A DNA stretch of 6,387 nucleotides from Prevotellaceae bacterium. GTDB taxonomy: Bacteria; Bacteroidota; Bacteroidia; Bacteroidales; UBA932. The DNA lies in assembly GCA_031289895.1 (NCBI GenBank), contig JAITOP010000145.1, positions 1 through 6,387 on the forward strand, read 5' to 3'. The translations under genes and the position numbers were made by a program. How positions within the stretch are numbered: the first letter of the stretch is position 1; every line of letters starts with the position of its first letter. This document shows, piece by piece, positions 1-6,194 of this stretch. A model generated the notes under the pieces. The model did no database searches. It was not told the origin of the DNA and saw nothing but the letters and a program-made list of their open reading frames with translations.

Positions 1-3000
1 CTTGGAATTCCCGCGTCAGTATTGATAAAGGGAACGACTAAAGGCGTTTCAGCCGACATTGATGGTAATTATTCTATTACAGCCGACCAAGGTCAAACTT
101 TGGTTTTTGCTGCGATAGGCTATACCACTCAGGAAATTGTTGTTGGGACTGCTAACGTAATTAATGTTACACTGCAAATTGAGGCAACTCAACTTAGCGA
201 AGCAGTTGTAACGGCTCTCGGCATAAAGAAAGAGAAAAAAGCTCTTGGTTATGCTGTGCAGGATATTAATGCGGAAGAACTTTTGAAGAACAAAAACACT
301 AACATTATTAATTCTTTGGCAGGTAAAATTGCCGGTGTTAATATAACGCAGTCTTCAGGTGCTGCGGGTGCAGGTTCTAATATTGTTATTCGTGGCGGTA
401 GTTCGGCAAGTGAATCGCGCGACAATCAACCGCTTTTTGTCGTTGATGGTATTATTTATGACAATTCTACTGTTAACGGAGGAAATTCGGGAACTGACGG
501 TGTAACAAAAACAGCAACATCATTCAGTAACCGTGTTATGGACATTAACCCCGAAGATATCGAAAACATGTCGGTACTTAAAGGTGCTGCTGCTTCGGCA
601 TTGTACGGAGCTCGCGGAGCTAACGGTGTTATTGTAATTACTACCAAAAAAGGTAAAGAAGGCTCTGTTCAGGCAAATTTCAGCAGCAAATATACCTACT
701 CTTATGCAAACCGATTGCCAAAACAACAATCGGTGTTTGGTCGTGGACTTTACACTACATCAGGTTCTTTTGATGACCAGACTACTGTTTCTTGGGGAGA
801 TAAAATTACAGGTAATGTTTATGACAATATGGGCGATTTTTTCCAAGGCAGTAATGTGTTCGATAACAACGTAAGCATTGCCGGAGGAAATAAAAACGGT
901 TCGTTCTATCTTTCGGCTTCGTATTTCGACCAAACGGGTATAGTTCCTTCTACCAATTACACTAAAACTACTTTCCGTTTCAACGGAGAGCAGAAATATG
1001 GCAAACTAACAGTAAGTGCTAACGTTGCATATTCGCAAGCCGACACTAAAAAAACCCTAACTTCGGCAGGCTTATACAATCAGGGCGGAAGCGGAACAAT
1101 GACCGCAGTTTACGGTTGGGCTCGCAGCGATGATATGTCACATTATCTGAACGATGATGGAACACTATTCAGAAGATTTCCATCTTTGGAATTAGCAAGC
1201 GAAGGCGAAAATCCGTACTGGATTATTAACAAAAACAAACTTACGGATTTAACCACACGTTTCACAGGAAATGTTACAGCCAACATGAATATTACAGATT
1301 GGTGGGATGTTTCGGCTCGCGCAGGTATCGACAAATATACAACCGATGCTTACACATACAGAGCACCCGGCGGATCGGTTGTAGAAAGATACCAAGATGG
1401 GTATTTGGCAAAAAGCGATTACAATTATCAATATCTTACAACAAACGTTATGTCGAATATGCACAAAACTTTTGGTGATTTCGACCTGAATTTGTTATTG
1501 GGTACATCTACCGATGCAACGCAAGGTCTGAATCAAAACCATTGGGGATATAAGTTCATAACGGAAGGTACTATCAGTTTTGGCAATATACCTAAAGACA
1601 ATAAGGAACTTACCGATAGAACATCAAAGAAACGTTTGGTTGGCGTTTATGGAGAATTACGCGCAGCATATAAAAATATGGTTTATTTATCCATTACAGG
1701 ACGTAACGACTGGTCTTCTACTTTGCCTATTGAAAATCGTTCTTATTTCTATCCTTCTGTTTCCGCATCTTTTGTTTTTACCGAAGTAATACCTAAAAAT
1801 GATATTCTTACCTTTGGTAAACTCAGAGCATCGTGGGCTAATGTAGGTAAGGATGCAGATGCGTATGCTGTAGGTACTTATCTTTGGCCTGTTGCAACAA
1901 TGAACGGAGGAGTTGTTGGTGTAGGTAATAGCTGGACAGGTGGAAATCCTAATCTAAAACCCGAAAATCAAGCTTCTTACGAAATTGGTACAGAACTCCG
2001 ATTTCTTAATGGACGCTTAGGTTTGGAATACACATATTATTATTCAAAAACTACCGAACAATTATGTTCGCCACGTTTGGCTCAATCAACAGGTTATATA
2101 TTTCTTACTCTCAATGGCGGCGAAGTAATCAACAAAGGTATGGAATTGTCTATTACAGGAAAACCAATAGTTACCAAAGATTTTCAATGGGAAGCAACAT
2201 TAAACCTTTCGGGAAACCGCGGACGTTTAGGCGATTTTATTGATGGTGTGGATATATTCTATGTAACCGATGTGCAAATAGGTGGAGTTAAAGCCGGTGC
2301 TATTCCTTATGGCGGATATTTCCTTGGACTTACCGGAAATTATGTTGAACGTGAAAAAGATGCAGCAGGAAAAGCGGAAATAAAAAATGGACGCAAAGTA
2401 ATTGATGCTACAACAGGATTGTATAAACTTACAACAGGACAAACAAGCATAGTTGGAAATCGTGAGCCAAAAATGATTGGCGGTTTAAACAATAGTTTTA
2501 CATATAAAAACTTCAATCTTTCGTTCTTGCTTGATTTAAGATTGGGCGGAGATATTTACAATGGTACCGAATATTATCTAACTACAATGGGATTGAGCGA
2601 GCGTACATTGAAAAGAACATCGGTAACATTTTCGGGTGTAGTTAATACAGGTACAGCAGCAGCGCCTGTATATCAGGAACAAACTATTACTTACAATAGT
2701 GGTCAGATGTACACAGTTAACAACGCACAAAGGTCAGGTGATTACATGATTCGTCAATATTGGAATCAATATGCCGGTGATGCTTACAACTTTATAACCA
2801 AAACAAATTGGATTAGACTACGTTCTATTTCACTGTCTTATGATTTTAAAGATTTGCTGAAAAAACAGAACGTAATTAAAGGTTTGAGAGCTACTGTTTC
2901 GGGAACAAATCTCTTTGTTATTACCAATTATAAGGGCTTAGACCCTGAAGTTGCGGTAAGCGGTTCAGGTACAGGCGGTTCAGGCTCTGCCGGTGTTGAT

Positions 3001-3057
3001 TATTGTGGAATACCTGCATTGGCAGGAGTTTCATTTGGCATAAACATAACATTTTAA
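1..3057 (+). CDS. SusC/RagA-family TonB-dependent outer-membrane transporter (5' end cut by window)
   Basis: This is the outer-membrane barrel of a SusCD-type importer, which moves glycans, peptides or other nutrients into the periplasm using TonB energy. The frame is open from base 1 and gives 1018 residues. The first visible residues already belong to a carboxypeptidase-D-like regulatory domain (about 1-60, with KGTTKGVSADIDGNYSI), so the signal peptide and domain start lie outside the window; the TTG at 22 is not the true start. A TonB-box-like LSEAVVTALG follows (65-74). The plug domain (about 80-220) carries IRGGSS (130-135), PLFVVDGI (144-151), DINPEDIENMSVLKG (181-195) and ANGVIVITTKKG (207-218). 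The barrel follows, with LKPEN at 652-656, GLDPEV at 979-984 and a terminal Phe (GVSFGINITF) typical of barrel assembly. Visible length is near the family norm of about 1000-1100. Tandem stops TAA TGA end it. Family assignment is secure; substrate is unknown. Confidence 0.96.
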   Translation, partial: LGIPASVLIKGTTKGVSADIDGNYSITADQGQTLVFAAIGYTTQEIVVGTANVINVTLQIEATQLSEAVVTALGIKKEKKALGYAVQDINAEELLKNKNTNIINSLAGKIAGVNITQSSGAAGAGSNIVIRGGSSASESRDNQPLFVVDGIIYDNSTVNGGNSGTDGVTKTATSFSNRVMDINPEDIENMSVLKGAAASALYGARGANGVIVITTKKGKEGSVQANFSSKYTYSYANRLPKQQSVFGRGLYTTSGSFDDQTTVSWGDKITGNVYDNMGDFFQGSNVFDNNVSIAGGNKNGSFYLSASYFDQTGIVPSTNYTKTTFRFNGEQKYGKLTVSANVAYSQADTKKTLTSAGLYNQGGSGTMTAVYGWARSDDMSHYLNDDGTLFRRFPSLELASEGENPYWIINKNKLTDLTTRFTGNVTANMNITDWWDVSARAGIDKYTTDAYTYRAPGGSVVERYQDGYLAKSDYNYQYLTTNVMSNMHKTFGDFDLNLLLGTSTDATQGLNQNHWGYKFITEGTISFGNIPKDNKELTDRTSKKRLVGVYGELRAAYKNMVYLSITGRNDWSSTLPIENRSYFYPSVSASFVFTEVIPKNDILTFGKLRASWANVGKDADAYAVGTYLWPVATMNGGVVGVGNSWTGGNPNLKPENQASYEIGTELRFLNGRLGLEYTYYYSKTTEQLCSPRLAQSTGYIFLTLNGGEVINKGMELSITGKPIVTKDFQWEATLNLSGNRGRLGDFIDGVDIFYVTDVQIGGVKAGAIPYGGYFLGLTGNYVEREKDAAGKAEIKNGRKVIDATTGLYKLTTGQTSIVGNREPKMIGGLNNSFTYKNFNLSFLLDLRLGGDIYNGTEYYLTTMGLSERTLKRTSVTFSGVVNTGTAAAPVYQEQTITYNSGQMYTVNNAQRSGDYMIRQYWNQYAGDAYNFITKTNWIRLRSISLSYDFKDLLKKQNVIKGLRATVSGTNLFVITNYKGLDPEVAVSGSGTGGSGSAGVDYCGIPALAGVSFGINITF

Positions 3058-3084
3058 TGATATTTAATAATAAAAAAAAAGAAT
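3058..3084 (+). promoter_or_regulatory. susC-susD junction, Shine-Dalgarno-free initiation region
   Basis: The 27 bases between the two genes are almost entirely A and T, with a run of nine A (3072-3080) just before the susD-like ATG. No AGGAG-like sequence is present. A-rich, SD-less start regions are normal in Bacteroidota. The short gap, with no terminator or promoter visible, supports co-transcription of the pair. Confidence 0.6.
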
Positions 3085-5046
3085 ATGAAAAAGATAATAT
3101 ATATTTCATTTTTGGTACTCTCTATGAGTATGGTTTCATGCACCGATTGGCTTGATGTAAACCTTGATCCCGATAATCCAACTTCTGAGAGTGCAACAGT
3201 CAATACAAGACTTCCATGGATTCAAAATTATTTTGGCTATGCATGGGGTACAGCCGGTATGAGAGTTTGTACAGTAGGTGGACTTTTAACACAACTTGGA
3301 ACTGCCGCCGGTAACGGTTCATTGGCATCATGGGATCCGGCACAAAGCAGTTGTACAACTATATATCAAAACTGGTACGTAGGAGCTGCGGTTAACATTG
3401 ACCCACTTATAAAGAAAGCCGGAGAAAGCGGTGCTTATTACTATATTGGTGCAGGCTATTGCCTTAAAGCTATGGGAACAATGATGATGCTCGACCTTCA
3501 CGGCGAATTGCCTATTACCGAAGCATTCACTCCAAAGCCTAATCCTGCTTACGATGATGGTAAGACTATGTATTATATAGCAATGGATTATCTTGACAAA
3601 GCCATTGAAAATTTCTCGAAACCGGCTCAAGAACCCGGTGCTCCTGTTTTTGGTAATACCGATATATGGAACGGAGGCGATGTTAATAAATGGTTGAAAC
3701 TGTGTTATGGACTTAAAGCGCGTTATTTGTTGCATTTGTCGAAAAAAGCCGATTTATTCCAGCCAAATGATATTCTCGATGCTTTGTCGAAAGCCATTCA
3801 GTCAAATAGTGATAATACGGTAATGAAACATTATAATGTTGCAGGAGATCAAACCAACTTTACAGTAGCCGACCCTTATCAAACCAGTGAATTATGGAAT
3901 TGTGTTGCCTATGGTGCTACTCAGCGTGCAACACGATATTATATAGATTTGTTTAAAGAAGGCGGAGTAATCGACCCTCGTCTTGAAAAAATGATTCCGG
4001 CAATGATGAACAAAGTAATATTAAATCCCGATGGCAGCATAGCAAGTTACGAATGGCTACGCGATGTGGGTATTGATGTAATGAACTCGAATGTTCGTAT
4101 GAATGGAGCATTACTAAGCTCATCTTATGTTACAGGAGCCGATGTGAAATTAAAATATTCACTAAAAGATTGGCCATCAGCGAATAAGGCTCAATTTATG
4201 GCAGATGCTTCATTGTGGCATCATGTTGATGATATTCACGCTGATACTGTTATTGTTACCTATACGAAAGGACAAATTTATTGCGACGGTACTAATTACT
4301 TACATGCAGGAGATTCAATTTATGTAAATATGCGGGCTAACAGTATGTCAACAAGCGGACGTTCTGTGAAAGATATGTTTTACTATCCTCATGCAAGCTT
4401 TAATTATGTCGCAGGTACAGGTACTTTCTATGCCCGTCCAAACTCAGATTCGGATATTTTAACTTATGCTGAAATGTGCTTTATAAAAGCTGAAATATAT
4501 CTGCGACAAGGCAACAGCGGAGCAGCATTAACAGCTTATAAAGATGGAATACAAGCCCATTTTGCCAGAATGCAGGTAAAATTAGGTCAATGGCAAGCAG
4601 ATGGAACTGTAAATCCTGATGAATTGCCAATGAACAATGGAGATATAGCTACATATTTGAGCAGTGCAGGTGTATGCCAAAGTGCCGGTAGTTTAACTAT
4701 GGCTGAAATTATACGTCAAAAGACAATTGCGTTAGGATTTGATATGGAAATATGGAATGATATGCGTCGTTTCAATTACAGCGCAGGAAATATTGGTAGT
4801 TTGGGAGTAGTTTATCCCGGATATAAACGTCCGTTTGAATTTACCGCTACCAGTAAAATAATTGGAGGTTCTCCTTCCGACTTGACCTATTGGTTCCGTC
4901 GTTTCAGTCAAAGTACTCACGAAAGCAATTATAATAATAAACAATTACTGGCATCCAACAAGCAGGCAATGACCGACCCAATTTGGTCTTGTCCTGTATG
5001 GTGGGATTGTTCAACAGATGAAGAATATTATGGTTACATTAAATAA
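3085..5046 (+). CDS. SusD/RagB-like outer-membrane nutrient-binding lipoprotein
   Basis: This is the surface lipoprotein that acts as a substrate-binding lid on the partner SusC-like barrel. It has 653 residues. It starts with a lipoprotein signal peptide (Lys2-Lys3, hydrophobic 4-17) and a lipobox ending SMVSC, so Cys19 is the predicted lipidated residue. CTDWLDVNLDPDNPT (19-33) is the characteristic SusD-family N-terminus. The segment ILTYAEMCFIKAEIYLRQGN (458-477), followed by GAALTAYKDGIQAHF, is the conserved helical C-terminal region. The overall look fits the SusD-like_2 group (Pfam PF12771, assigned from memory). It is longer than the roughly 480-550 residues usual there, apparently through extra sequence between about 318 and 455. 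Position right after a SusC gene confirms the role. The ligand cannot be predicted and no degradative enzyme is adjacent. Confidence 0.94.
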   Translation: MKKIIYISFLVLSMSMVSCTDWLDVNLDPDNPTSESATVNTRLPWIQNYFGYAWGTAGMRVCTVGGLLTQLGTAAGNGSLASWDPAQSSCTTIYQNWYVGAAVNIDPLIKKAGESGAYYYIGAGYCLKAMGTMMMLDLHGELPITEAFTPKPNPAYDDGKTMYYIAMDYLDKAIENFSKPAQEPGAPVFGNTDIWNGGDVNKWLKLCYGLKARYLLHLSKKADLFQPNDILDALSKAIQSNSDNTVMKHYNVAGDQTNFTVADPYQTSELWNCVAYGATQRATRYYIDLFKEGGVIDPRLEKMIPAMMNKVILNPDGSIASYEWLRDVGIDVMNSNVRMNGALLSSSYVTGADVKLKYSLKDWPSANKAQFMADASLWHHVDDIHADTVIVTYTKGQIYCDGTNYLHAGDSIYVNMRANSMSTSGRSVKDMFYYPHASFNYVAGTGTFYARPNSDSDILTYAEMCFIKAEIYLRQGNSGAALTAYKDGIQAHFARMQVKLGQWQADGTVNPDELPMNNGDIATYLSSAGVCQSAGSLTMAEIIRQKTIALGFDMEIWNDMRRFNYSAGNIGSLGVVYPGYKRPFEFTATSKIIGGSPSDLTYWFRRFSQSTHESNYNNKQLLASNKQAMTDPIWSCPVWWDCSTDEEYYGYIK

Positions 5047-5072
5047 GTAATTTATAATAGTTTAGTTATCCA

Positions 5073-5107
5073 AAATAAAGGGAAATCGTAATGGTTTCCC
5101 TTTATTT
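5073..5107 (+). terminator. Intrinsic terminator of the susCD operon
   Basis: A perfect 13-bp inverted repeat pairs AAATAAAGGGAAA (5073-5085) with TTTCCCTTTATTT (5095-5107). A C-G and a G-T pair can extend the stem inward and leave a small loop. It starts 26 bases after the susD-like stop codon. The 3' arm is itself T-rich and is followed by more A/T. The symmetric A/T flanks could let it also work on the minus strand. Confidence 0.85.
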
Positions 5108-5176
5108 ATTTACGCTATGTAATGACAAATAAACAAATTATAAAGGATGACAAAAAAAACCGATAGGGATTTGATA

Positions 5177-5211
5177 GAATTAAGAATTAAAAATTAAAAA
5201 TTAAGAATTAC
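5177..5211. repeat. Heptamer tandem repeat, five copies of (G/A)AATTAA
   Basis: Five consecutive 7-base units read GAATTAA, GAATTAA, AAATTAA, AAATTAA and GAATTAC, followed by a partial AATT. Units differ only at the first base, and the last base in the final unit. The array sits 19 bases before the near-palindromic element. It could be simple slippage-prone AT sequence; no function is evident. Confidence 0.7.
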
Positions 5212-5230
5212 AATTTGTGCGAATATAAAA

Positions 5231-5351
5231 AATCCCGTTAAGGATTGTATGTTGGTAGAAATGTACAAATCCCCCATTGTTCGACCCCATTCGGGGTCGA
5301 AGATAATGTGTGTACATTCGTTTTCTATAAACATTTGAATACTAACGGATT
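5231..5351. repeat. 121-bp near-palindromic element with nested inverted repeats (REP/MITE-like candidate)
   Basis: Three inverted repeats share one centre near 5291. The outer arms, 5231-5261 and 5321-5351, match imperfectly: both read, outside to inside, AATCC, GTTA, ATT, ATGTT, TAGAAA with small gaps. The middle arms AATGTACA (5260-5267) and TGTACATT (5311-5318) match perfectly, and CATT (5275-5278) pairs with AATG (5305-5308). The core is a perfect 8-bp hairpin, TCGACCCC (5281-5288) and GGGGTCGA (5293-5300), with loop ATTC. As RNA or single-stranded DNA the whole element would fold into one long interrupted hairpin. It encodes no protein, and no target-site duplication is visible. The form is that of a small non-autonomous repeat, either a REP-like hairpin or a MITE. 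It lies outside both operons, beyond their terminators. Confidence 0.7.
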
Positions 5352-5407
5352 CATTACATCTTTTATAGCTTATTTATTTTTTATCACATAAAAGGATATA
5401 AAAACAA

Positions 5408-5435
5408 AAAAGTTCTCCATAAAAAGAGAACTTTT
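5408..5435 (-). terminator. Intrinsic terminator of the rpmB-rpmG-DUF4295 operon
   Basis: A perfect 10-bp inverted repeat pairs AAAAGTTCTC (5408-5417) with GAGAACTTTT (5426-5435) around an 8-base loop. Read on the minus strand the stem runs straight into a T-rich tract (complement of 5401-5411), the classic intrinsic terminator form. It lies 39 bases beyond the stop codon of the DUF4295 gene. Confidence 0.88.
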
Positions 5436-5474
5436 ATTTACTGTCAATACCAATTAAATATTGGCAAATACCTT

Positions 5475-5627
5475 TTATTTTGCGAAAAAAGTTTTTACTT
5501 CTTCGCCTTCAAGAATTTCTTCTTTAAACGCATAAGCACCTGTTTTTGGCGATTTCACCATTTTGATACATTTTACGTTTTTCTTTACGCTTTTATCCCT
5601 AAGGGTTGCAACTGCTTTCTTTGCCAT
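5475..5627 (-). CDS. DUF4295 family protein, Bacteroidota-specific ribosome-associated small protein
   Basis: A 50-residue basic protein begins MAKKAVATLRDKSVKNVK, contains the family signature MVKSPKTGAYAFKEE (23-37) and ends VKTFFAK. Start ATG and stop TAA were checked base by base. The length matches the DUF4295 family, which is about 50 residues and confined to Bacteroidota, normally encoded just after rpmG as here. The gene starts 10 bases after the rpmG stop, so it is certainly co-transcribed and probably translationally linked. The high Lys content and operon position imply a component of the large ribosomal subunit. I recall a flavobacterial ribosome structure assigning this family as a new large-subunit protein (bL38), but could not check that. 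There is no Shine-Dalgarno sequence before the start, only an A/T-rich leader. Confidence 0.9.
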   Translation of the reverse strand: MAKKAVATLRDKSVKKNVKCIKMVKSPKTGAYAFKEEILEGEEVKTFFAK

Positions 5628-5637
5628 GACTTAAAAA

Positions 5638-5826
5638 TTATTTAATTTCTCTGTGAAGTGTTACCTTCTTAAGATACGGGTTATATTTTTTACGTTCTAA
5701 TCTGTCAGGATTATTTTTTTTGTTTTTCGTAGTAATATATCTCGATATTCCTGCAACGCCCGATTCTCTTTGTTCGGTACATTCAAGTATTACCTGAATT
5801 CTTGCGTCTTTACTTTTCTTTCCCAT
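5638..5826 (-). CDS. rpmG: Large ribosomal subunit protein bL33 (zinc-free form)
   Basis: bL33 is a small 50S protein located near the tRNA exit site. This 62-residue copy has the family core: VILECTEQ (12-19), SRYITTKNKKN (28-38), RLERKKYNPYLKKVTLHREIK (42-62). The two CxxC pairs of zinc-binding forms are missing: the first is reduced to Cys16 alone and the second is replaced by Asn49-Pro-Tyr-Leu52, so this is the zinc-independent type. It begins 21 bases after the rpmB stop, and its ATG is preceded by a perfect AAGGAG, which fixes the start. It is the second gene of a three-gene operon. Confidence 0.97.
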   Translation of the reverse strand: MGKKSKDARIQVILECTEQRESGVAGISRYITTKNKKNNPDRLERKKYNPYLKKVTLHREIK

Positions 5827-5834
5827 CGTTCAAT

Positions 5835-5840
5835 CTCCTT
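5835..5840 (-). promoter_or_regulatory. Full Shine-Dalgarno sequence of rpmG
   Basis: On the minus strand AAGGAG ends 8 bases before the rpmG ATG, which is ideal spacing. The other starts visible here (susD-like, rpmB, DUF4295) have none. Bacteroidota ribosomes generally hide the anti-Shine-Dalgarno tail of 16S rRNA and most genes lack the motif, so this site stands out. Confidence 0.8.
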
Positions 5841-5847
5841 TTTATTT

Positions 5848-6090
5848 TTAATAAGTATTAATTAAACCTTGTTCCTGAGCATCTTTTAACGCAACTTTCA
5901 ATCCTTTTTTATTGATAGTGCGAATACCTGCAGCAGACACTTTAAGTGTAACAAAACGTTTTTCTTCCTCAAGCCAAAAACGTTTTGTTTTAAGATTAGG
6001 ACAAAATTCTCTTTTTGTTCTGCGTTTTGAGTGCGATACGTTGTTTCCGATAACAACACTCTTTCCTGTAATTTGACAAATTCGTGACAT
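5848..6090 (-). CDS. rpmB: Large ribosomal subunit protein bL28 (zinc-free form)
   Basis: bL28 is a 50S structural protein. The 80-residue product has the usual length and signature: CQITGK (5-10), GNNVSHSKRRTKREF (15-29), PNLKTKRFW (31-39) and a C-terminal VSAAGIRTINKKGL. The paired cysteines of zinc-binding bL28 are absent; only Cys5 and an isolated Cys30 occur. It is the first gene of the operon, behind a promoter about 75-105 bases upstream of its ATG. The start is supported by the family N-terminus MSRICQITGK. The bases before the ATG are A-rich with no Shine-Dalgarno sequence. Confidence 0.97.
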   Translation of the reverse strand: MSRICQITGKSVVIGNNVSHSKRRTKREFCPNLKTKRFWLEEEKRFVTLKVSAAGIRTINKKGLKVALKDAQEQGLINTY

Positions 6091-6131
6091 TTTTTTATAG
6101 AATTTATTCTGTTTTCAAATAACTTATGATT

Positions 6132-6150
6132 AAAATCAACTTTTGATTTT
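6132..6150 (-). promoter_or_regulatory. Small hairpin in the rpmB leader
   Basis: A perfect 8-bp inverted repeat, AAAATCAA (6132-6139) and TTGATTTT (6143-6150), surrounds a 3-base loop in the predicted untranslated leader of the ribosomal operon. It is 42 bases upstream of the rpmB ATG and lacks a T-tract on the minus strand, so it is not an evident terminator. It could be a regulatory structure or chance pairing in AT-rich DNA. Confidence 0.4.
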
Positions 6151-6163
6151 CAATTTTAGCCTG

Positions 6164-6194
6164 CAAAGGTCGTAAATTTTTTTTGATATACAAA
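6164..6194 (-). promoter_or_regulatory. Bacteroidota-type promoter of the rpmB operon
   Basis: On the minus strand a TTTG -33 box (complement of 6191-6194) is followed after 19 bases by GACCTTTG (complement of 6164-6171). The latter matches the Bacteroides -7 consensus TAnnTTTG at five of its six fixed positions, and the spacing is in the usual range. Transcription would start near 6157, giving a leader of about 65 bases. Two A-tracts lie within and upstream of the boxes. Confidence 0.7.

Larger units (their letters stand above)
5047..5474. other. Non-coding spacer between convergent operons
   Basis: No plausible gene lies in these 428 bases on either strand. The spacer contains, in order, the susCD terminator, an A/T heptamer repeat, a 121-bp near-palindromic element and the terminator of the ribosomal-protein operon. 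The stretches 5111-5176 and 5352-5400 hold nothing I can name with confidence, apart from a weak arm-like match at 5161-5179 described in the findings. Base composition is very AT-rich except for the GC-rich core of the palindrome (5281-5300). Confidence 0.8.

Noticed and set aside
22..24. TTG at 22 as the start codon of the SusC-like gene
   Set aside because: The reading frame is open upstream to base 1, the residues before it fit the carboxypeptidase-like domain, and a start here would leave no signal peptide. The gene is simply cut by the window edge.
3328..3735. A 135-codon open frame on the minus strand inside the SusD-like gene
   Set aside because: It lies fully antisense to a confidently identified gene and its product has no recognisable family features; it is a shadow frame. 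The same applies to the other antisense frames within 456-4944.
5177..5211. Heptamer array as a CRISPR
   Set aside because: Units are contiguous with no spacers and only 7 bases long.
5281..5300. GC-rich hairpin as a third transcription terminator
   Set aside because: It has no T-tract on either side and is the centre of a larger symmetric element. Both flanking operons already have better terminators.
6099..6110. AGAAT-TT-ATTCT palindrome near the rpmB start
   Set aside because: Five A/T-rich base pairs with a 2-base loop are too weak to be meaningful in such AT-rich sequence.
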